From: Entrophospora sp. SA101
Lineage: Eukaryota; Glomeromycota; Glomeromycetes; Entrophosporales; Entrophosporaceae
NCBI GenBank assembly: GCA_958430865.1
Contig: CAUDNR010000310.1
Location: 8,831-34,939 of the forward strand
DNA length: 26,109 bases
Direction: 5' to 3'
Shown here: positions 20,660 to 26,109 of the stretch, in pieces
How the letters are laid out: each line of letters starts with the position of its first letter
Numbering within the stretch: position 1 is the first letter of the stretch
Made by a program: the position numbers and the translations under genes
Notes under the pieces: model-generated
Told to the model about the DNA's origin: nothing
Database searches by the model: none
What the model saw: only the letters and a program-made list of their open reading frames with translations

Positions 20660-21639
20660 TTTATAGTTTATTTAATTGCCGATTAATTGATAAAGGATGT
20701 AATTGAAAAATGAAAATTACGTTATTTAAATAACTACTTCATCATCACCAAACTCTAGTGATCGATTTATCAAAAGAATTTCATCATTATTTGTTTCTAT
20801 ATATTTTTACCACTTTTAAAATCTTTTCATACAAAAATCTGTACCAAAACCTGTCTTATGTGCTATGTAAATGTCGTTCTAAGTACTAATATTGATCAAC
20901 CTATATTACTTCAAACTCGCACTAAAGACAGCTCAAGCACATTATTAATATTATTGTGTATTACTATTATTATTATATGTAGTTAACTTCAAAAGTCGAA
21001 AATTCGAAAAAAAATCAATTTAACACAACTCATATGTATGTAATAATAATAGAATAGTTTTAATTTGTTTTATTATTACTAAAACTATTACAACTGTTAC
21101 CAATATTTCTTCTTTATCATTACATTTCATAAAATGAAAAAATCAATACGCGTCTGAATTGTCTTTAGTGCCTGAGTTTGAAGCAGATCAATATTGGCAT
21201 GTAGAGCAACTTTTACATACCTACGAGTTGTGTTAAATTGATTTTTTCGAATTTTAACTTTAAAGTTAACTGTGCGTCATAGTCATTACAAAGTAATATT
21301 AATAATAAAGTAAAAACGGAATTGGGCGTCTGAGTTCGAAGCAACATACGTTGATCAATGTTGATACGTAGAACGACCTTTACATAGCACACAAGATAGG
21401 TTTTGTTTGGTACAAATTTTTGTAAGTTTTAATTTAAAAGTGATGAAAATAGAAAACAAAGAATGCTGAAATCCTTTAATTGTTGAGTCACGATAAATCA
21501 ACCACTAGAGTTTGGCGCTGATTGGAGTTGTTCTTTAAATAATGCAATTTTCATTTTCAATTTTTCAAGATTTATATTAATTCTTTATCAATTGATCCTG
21601 TTAGAGAAAAATTTAAAGGCAATAAATAAACTATTTTAC
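20660..21639. repeat. Long imperfect inverted repeat (arms about 380-420 bp)
   Basis: The left arm (about 20660-21042) pairs with the right arm (about 21216-21639) around a spacer of about 170 bp. Matching pieces include CCAAACTCTAGTG versus CACTAGAGTTTGG, TTAATTGATAAAGG versus CTTTATCAATTGATCC, and TTTAACACAACTC versus GAGTTGTGTTAAA. A unit of about 60 bp (GAAGCA...TTGATCAAT...TTTACATA) occurs once in the left arm, once in the spacer and once in the right arm. Weaker similarity extends outward to about 20590 and 21750. No terminal duplication or transposase is evident. It ends about 65-175 bases before the kinase ATG. Confidence 0.8.
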
Positions 21640-21815
21640 TGTCAAAAAAAACCCATTATAACAAAAAGTTAGATTATCACACAATATTACGAGAACATTG
21701 TTTGTTACACACCATTAATTCCGTAAAGAAAAAGGAAATAATGTAATTGTTATTCTCGAAAAAATCTTCACTGTTAAAACATCAAGTCGACTTTTATATT
21801 TTATATTTTTATATA

Positions 21816-23395
21816 ATGTCATACGCTAGATTATTATCATCGTTATCACCAGAAAGAAAGGATTTTCTATGCAAAATTTATGGTGAAATATATCGTAATG
21901 CAGTGGTTAATTCTGATAGAGAAAGTAGAAAAATTTATTTTTTTTCATTGGTCAAAAAAACAAGGAGCTTTCCGAAAATGAAAATAAATTTTGCAAGGAA
22001 AGGTTTATTTATGAGTTTGAATTAAGTAATGCAGTGTATGGATTGGGCAAATCAAAAGAATGTAACAAATGTAAATTGACAAGATACTCTGATAGATTCT
22101 GTGAAGGTTGTATTAGTTTACAATTACAGAGTCTTTTCACCAGTTGGACATCTGGAAATAACATAATTGATGATTTTATTCAACAATCTCAAACAAAATC
22201 TTCTCTGCCAACTTATATTTTAGAATGGATACCTTTTGAGCAATTTGAAAAAGTAACAAAGTTAACTGAAGGTGGATTTAGTTCAATTTTTACTGCAAAA
22301 TGGACAAGAGGGAGAATAATTGATTACAATGAAAATAAAATGGAATTTAGTTATTTAGGAAAGCAACATGTGGTATTAAAAAGTTTAAATGATTCAAGTA
22401 ATCCAGGAAAAGCTTTTTTGATGAGGTTGGTAGTTGTTATTTAAAATAATACTGTATTATATAAATACTAATCAATTTTATATTTACTTTCAGGCAGTGA
22501 ATTATTGTAAAATTAAATCAAAAATGCTTAATCGTTGTTATGGTATGACTAAATTTCCAGATAATGGAAATTATGCAATAGTTTTAGATCATCATTTAGA
22601 AGGAAATTTAAGGGATCACTTGCAAAAAAGTCATTTAACATTAAAGGACAAAATCACAATCTTTAAATGCTTACGCAATGCATTAGATGATATACATCAG
22701 AAAGATTTAATTCATTGTGATTTACATAGTGGTAATATATTAATAAGCAAAGGTAGTTGTTATATTACAGATTTAGAATTATGTGGGCCAGTTGATGAAA
22801 AGTCATCAAATAAAGCCTATGGGATTGTATCATATGTTGCACCTGAGCTACTTAGAGGCAAAAAGAACACCAAAGAAACAGATATCTATAGTGTTGGGAT
22901 GTTAATGTGGGAAATATTTGCAGGTCATCCACCATTTGATGATAGAGCTCACAATCATCGTTTGATTTTTGATATATGTGAGGAAGGTTTACGACCACAA
23001 TATTACCTGGAATGCCTGATGATTATGTGCAAATGATGCAGAGGTGTTGGGATGTGGATCCATCAAAGAGACCAACTAGTAGAGAGCTGCTTGATTTTGC
23101 TAGAAATAAACGTAATGAAATTATTAAAAATAATAATAGCAATGATAGTTTAATAAAAAGATTATTCAAATTTTTTAAAATCAAAAAACGTGGAATTGAT
23201 TTTAATAATGATAGTAACAGCAGCAGCAGCAGTGGTGGTGGTGGTGGTGCTTCGCAACTAGCGCACAAATCACATCCAAGTGCATATCATACAAGTAGAA
23301 TCTTAGATGAGGAGATTGCTAAATCTATAAGCTTTAAAATTTATACAAGTAATAATGGCTCGTTAAATAATCTTGATTTTGGCTCTTTTCTCTAA
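21816..23395 (+). pseudogene. TKL-like protein kinase, frameshifted, DFG altered
   Basis: Such kinases phosphorylate Ser/Thr/Tyr and are hugely expanded in arbuscular mycorrhizal fungi. From MSYARLLSSLSPERK (ATG 21816) the frame shifts at a seven-A run (21954-21960); the shifted frame continues NKELSENENKFCKERF into the Cys-rich leader CNKCKLTRYSDRFCEGC. Then follow the Gly-rich loop TEGGFSSIF, the VAIK-type Lys in HVVLKSL (22379-22381), and an intron at 22430-22493 with a TACTAAT branch site. Next come HCDLHSGN (catalytic Asp 22719-22721), DLE in place of DFG (22770-22778), APE in YVAPELL, and DIYSVGMLMWE. A missing base near 23000 shifts the frame before RCWDVDPSKRP. The C-terminal HPSAYHTSRILDEE is the tail I associate with this family. 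The altered DFG and indels suggest a dying gene or pseudokinase; sequence errors could explain the indels. Confidence 0.8.
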
Positions 23396-24122
23396 GATGT
23401 TAACAAGGCGAATAAAAATTTCATTATTAATTAATTGGAATCACTACCCATTAATTAATTAATTAATTAATAAAACCTTAGATTTTAGTAATAATAGTAA
23501 AGGAAAGATGCGATGAATGACTAATTTATTCATTTCTTAAAGCTAAATTATTATAATAATAATTTTTTTATAGTTTTTGATTCTTGTTAAATGATGGGAT
23601 CATTTTGTCATTTAATTGCAAGCAACTCACAATAATTCGGTGCTTTGTCAATTAATTAGTTACGAATTTACTTTGGTTTTCGATTACTGCACCTAGGCGA
23701 ATCTGTGGGCATACTTAATGGTATCAGATAACTGTAAATAATAAAGATTGCCCCTTTACGATGTTATAAAGTTCTTTTTAATCACTCGTGATCGGTTTAT
23801 TTCAATCGTTTGCCCTTGTTTATATTTATTGGCCGATAGCAAACTCGCTTTGGTTTATTTACAAAACAACTTAAGCAAAGCCTTACATTTACAATTACAA
23901 TAAAATACTATCAGTATTTCCAATTAATATTCGGACAACACTTTGTATTCATAGAATTGACTAGTGAGTGTTAGTGATAATCACCATCACGATTTTGATA
24001 TTGCATGCTAAAATTCTTCGAGTTTCAGGAGACATATTTACAAGTATTAGATATTTAGATTATTTACAAAGTGAAGATGGTAAATAACATAAGTTATTTT
24101 ATAATCACTAGAATATATTTTT
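23396..24122. other. No gene seen
   Basis: Noncoding flank of the kinase, with an ATTA-type microsatellite at about 23450-23470. No supported feature. Confidence 0.5.
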
Positions 24123-24130
24123 TTTAATAC

Positions 24131-24588
24131 TAGTGATGTTAGCTGGCTTAGACGACTTACACAGTTTAGCCGGCTAAAAAAATTTCTCTTGACATTCATT
24201 TTTACATCTGGAATTTTAATGCAGAATTCAGTGACATAAACATTTAGTTGAGATGGTCCACCTGCATTACTTAGAATGACAAAAAATATACATTTCTCAA
24301 AAAACAATGTACAAATACATAATAGCAAGATAAATCATAGTTTCTATTCGTAATATTAATACAAATTCTTATTTTAATTCGAATTATTCATTCTATTCGA
24401 ACCACTAAAGGCGAGATATTATATAATAACAATAATAAATAATAGTAATAATAATTATAGTAATAACTATAGTAGTAGCAATAATAATAATACCGGAAAG
24501 CTCAGTACCATCTGAAAAGCTTTTTCATCAACTGGGATTTATTTAAGTTCTTATCTGGCTAAGGTTTTCCTACCGGCTAACATCACTA
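24131..24588. mobile_element. 458-bp hAT MITE with perfect 8-bp target duplication
   Basis: The ends are TAGTGATGTTAGCTGG at 24131 and the inverted copy CCGGCTAACATCACTA ending at 24588. They are flanked by TTTAATAC at 24123-24130 and 24589-24596. The 8-bp duplication and the TAGTG start (hAT consensus YARNG) identify the hAT superfamily. Subterminal GCCGGCTAA motifs recur inside. The left end resembles the terminus at 25878, including AGCCGGCTAAxAAATTT, so that larger element or a relative probably mobilised it. Confidence 0.85.
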
Positions 24589-24654
24589 TTTAATACTATA
24601 ATTAATTTATAGATAATATCACTTCTACAATATTACAAAGATGCTCTACCAATG

Positions 24655-25877
24655 GATTAATTTTTATAAATATTATATTGCTCTTCAGATGATGCTACTC
24701 CACCCGATGCATTTAATAATCCACTAAATGATACCATTGGCTGAGGATGGCTAATAAATCAAAAAACAATATATTATATTATTACAATAAATAAAGCATT
24801 TATAGTAATAAATTTTTTCTTATACTTTTTTCCATGATATTGCTGCTGTTCTGTTGTAGCTTTCAGTAATTGCTTGGGTTAAAAGTTGCATCAATATCTT
24901 CTAATAATATAATGCTTCGTTGGGGTGCATTGCTCATCAAAATGATTCGATTGATCAAAATTCTGCCAAATTTAATATACTGTATATTCCAACTCCTGCA
25001 AGTGCTTGTAAAAAAACTGTTTTTGCCACTTCCTGATGGCCCATACAACAAATACCCACGCCTATATGGTATTCCTAACACTATTAACATTCATGATATT
25101 AACAATAACAAATATAACCATATTATTATTAAATAAAAGTATATATCTATCCCAATAATCTACGTTTCTCGGTAGTCCAAAAGGTGACCATTCAGCCCCA
25201 ACTAGTAATAATAACAGTTTAGCTAATGCTAGCTCTTGTGTTTCCTTCAACAAACAAATGTTGATCACGGGCCAATGTTGTCAAGGTGACAGTTTCCCAT
25301 GGGCTACCAAAAGTCGCATCTAACAACTTGATATCTCGTTGACACTCAACCTATATATTATCAACAACTTCCAAAGGAACAACTTTTACAACAACTGTCT
25401 TAACTCCTCACACCTTCATTGAATAATCGCTCATATTTTTTCCTTGGTTCTTAGTTCATTAAAGGCTTGTTCGTACATATTTCGACATTTGTTTCAAAGA
25501 AGTAAATCTGATTCTATATTTAAATCACACAAAAAATATATATAAATATTAAATGAATAAAAATACACGCCTTTTCATCCAAACTAGTGTTGGTCGCCAA
25601 AACTATTTTAAAGAGACGAAAGTCAAAACTAAAATTAAAAGTTATATGTCAAAACTAAATCAAAAGTCAATAGTCAAAAGTCAAAGCTAGTTTCGACTTA
25701 TGGCGAAACCTTTTAACTTTCGCACGGTTGCGAAACTCTCTAATTTTGGAAACCAACACTAATCCAAACAAATGTTTTCTTGGTCCTGGTAATAGGCTGA
25801 ATGCTGTACTAACACTACCATCATGTTGTATAAAACTATCTACTGCATATTGATGTATTCGTTGTTTGGATTGTTGT
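24655..25877 (-). pseudogene. BCS1-like AAA ATPase pseudogene split by hAT insertions
   Basis: BCS1 is a mitochondrial inner-membrane AAA ATPase that inserts the Rieske protein into complex III; fungi also have BCS1-like paralogues. On the minus strand, right to left, I read DSFIQHDGSVSTAFSLLPGP (BCS1 N-terminal domain), LLDATFGSPWETVTLTTLAR, GAEWSPFGLPR, GIPYRRGYLLYGPSGSGKNS (Walker A, with Asn where Ser/Thr is expected), APQRSIILLEDIDATF (Walker B), and after an apparent intron MVSFSGLLNASGGVASSEE. Frames change repeatedly, with stops between pieces. The sensor and arginine-finger region is not recognisable. A 177-bp MITE (25585-25761) lies inside the N-terminal domain, and a second hAT element begins at 25878, cutting off the start of the gene. 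Confidence 0.85.
25585..25761. mobile_element. 177-bp hAT MITE inside the BCS1-like pseudogene
   Basis: The ends are TAGTGTTGGTCGCCAAAACTA at 25585 and, inverted, TAGTGTTGGTTTCCAAAATTA ending at 25761. They are flanked by ATCCAAAC at 25577-25584 and 25762-25769. The 8-bp duplication and TAGTG terminus mark it as hAT, but its termini differ from the 24131/25878 family. The interior is rich in AGTCAAAA-type short repeats. It has no coding capacity. Removing it and one duplication rejoins the host sequence (GGACCAAGAAAACATTTG then GATGAAAAGG on the minus strand). Confidence 0.85.
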
Positions 25878-26109
25878 TAGTGATGTTAGCCGGCTAAGAA
25901 ATTTATCGGCTTAGCGGGCTTGAGCCAATCAAATTACATTCTCAAAAATAATAAAAAATATTCATTCATTCGTAATGCCGTCAAAAAAGGAAAAGAAAAC
26001 TAATGCACAAAATAAGCAATTAATTAGTTCCAACACTCGTAGCAAAGCAAATTCTTGGTCTGGTGGGTCATTGCATAACAATATTAACAATGGGTTAAAT
26101 AGCAGTAGT
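25878..26109 (+). mobile_element. 5' end of a larger hAT element, running off the window
   Basis: It begins TAGTGATGTTAGCCGGCTAA, matching the termini of the MITE at 24131-24588. Subterminal motifs ATCGGCTTAGCGGGCTTG follow. An ATG opens 97 bases in. The 3' end and the second target duplication lie outside the window; the 8 bases before the element are ATTGTTGT. Confidence 0.7.
25975..26109 (+). CDS. N-terminal part of a putative hAT transposase (45 codons visible)
   Basis: The frame opens with ATG at 25975-25977 and stays open to the window end. It starts MPSKKEKKTNAQNKQLISS, then a Ser/Asn-rich linker (SWSGGSLHNNINNGLNSSS). A basic, Ser/Asn-rich leader before a BED finger is usual for hAT transposases of such genomes, and the position right after a hAT terminus supports that reading. 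No domain is visible yet, so the product name rests on context. The orientation is opposite to the disrupted BCS1-like gene. Confidence 0.5.
   Translation, partial: MPSKKEKKTNAQNKQLISSNTRSKANSWSGGSLHNNINNGLNSSS

Noticed and set aside
24047..24328. 93-aa minus-strand frame
   Set aside because: It crosses the left terminus of the hAT MITE and has no domain support.

Overview
The window looks like a gene-poor, repeat-rich, AT-rich stretch of a fungal nuclear genome, most likely an arbuscular mycorrhizal fungus (Glomeromycotina, Rhizophagus-like). The organism call is inference. It rests on short spliceosomal introns, a kinase with the Cys-rich leader and HPxAxxTSR tail I associate with the expanded glomeromycotan TKL-like family, a BCS1-like AAA ATPase, and a mix of Ty3/Gypsy, Tigger/pogo, hAT, MULE and PIF1-helicase relics. 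Nothing is prokaryotic: there are no operons, CRISPR arrays, tRNA or rRNA genes that I can see.

Layout. 1-1670: 5' end of a degraded minus-strand Ty3/Gypsy retrotransposon (gag with three stops, primer-binding site, probable LTR) carrying a 235-bp MULE-type MITE with perfect 9-bp target duplications. 1671-3870: no clear gene; part is GC-richer decayed sequence. 3871-8360: a spliced, unrecognised plus-strand gene (copy A, 356 aa), then a minus-strand Tigger transposase relic, an 8-bp tandem array and a minus-strand hAT-derived BED-finger gene. 8361-11815: an 88-bp tandem duplication, a PIF1-like helicase relic and unclassified DNA. 11816-12455: assembly gap. 12484-16965: a second, nearly identical copy of the whole 4.33-kb block (copy B). 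16976-18333: degenerate TTTACGG repeats, then AT-rich DNA. 18494-19803: decayed MULE transposase. 20660-21639: long inverted repeat. 21816-23395: degraded protein kinase. 24131-24588: 458-bp hAT MITE. 24655-25877 (minus): BCS1-like pseudogene split by a 177-bp hAT MITE and cut at 25878 by the 5' end of a full-size hAT element whose transposase reading frame runs off the window.

Main point of interest. Copies A and B are related genes whose promoters and first exons have diverged, yet from the first base of intron 1 onward they are almost identical for 4.3 kb, including noncoding DNA and transposon frameshifts. The right edge again shows raised divergence. This pattern fits an old duplication whose core was recently homogenised by gene conversion, or mis-filled during assembly. 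Copy B also carries a 5-bp deletion that truncates its protein from 356 to 198 aa. Other notable points are the long inverted repeat just upstream of the kinase, two hAT MITE families with perfect 8-bp target duplications, and a BED-finger/acidic-tail gene that looks like an internally deleted hAT transposase.

The genes do not form a pathway. The region reads as an insertion sink around a few host genes.
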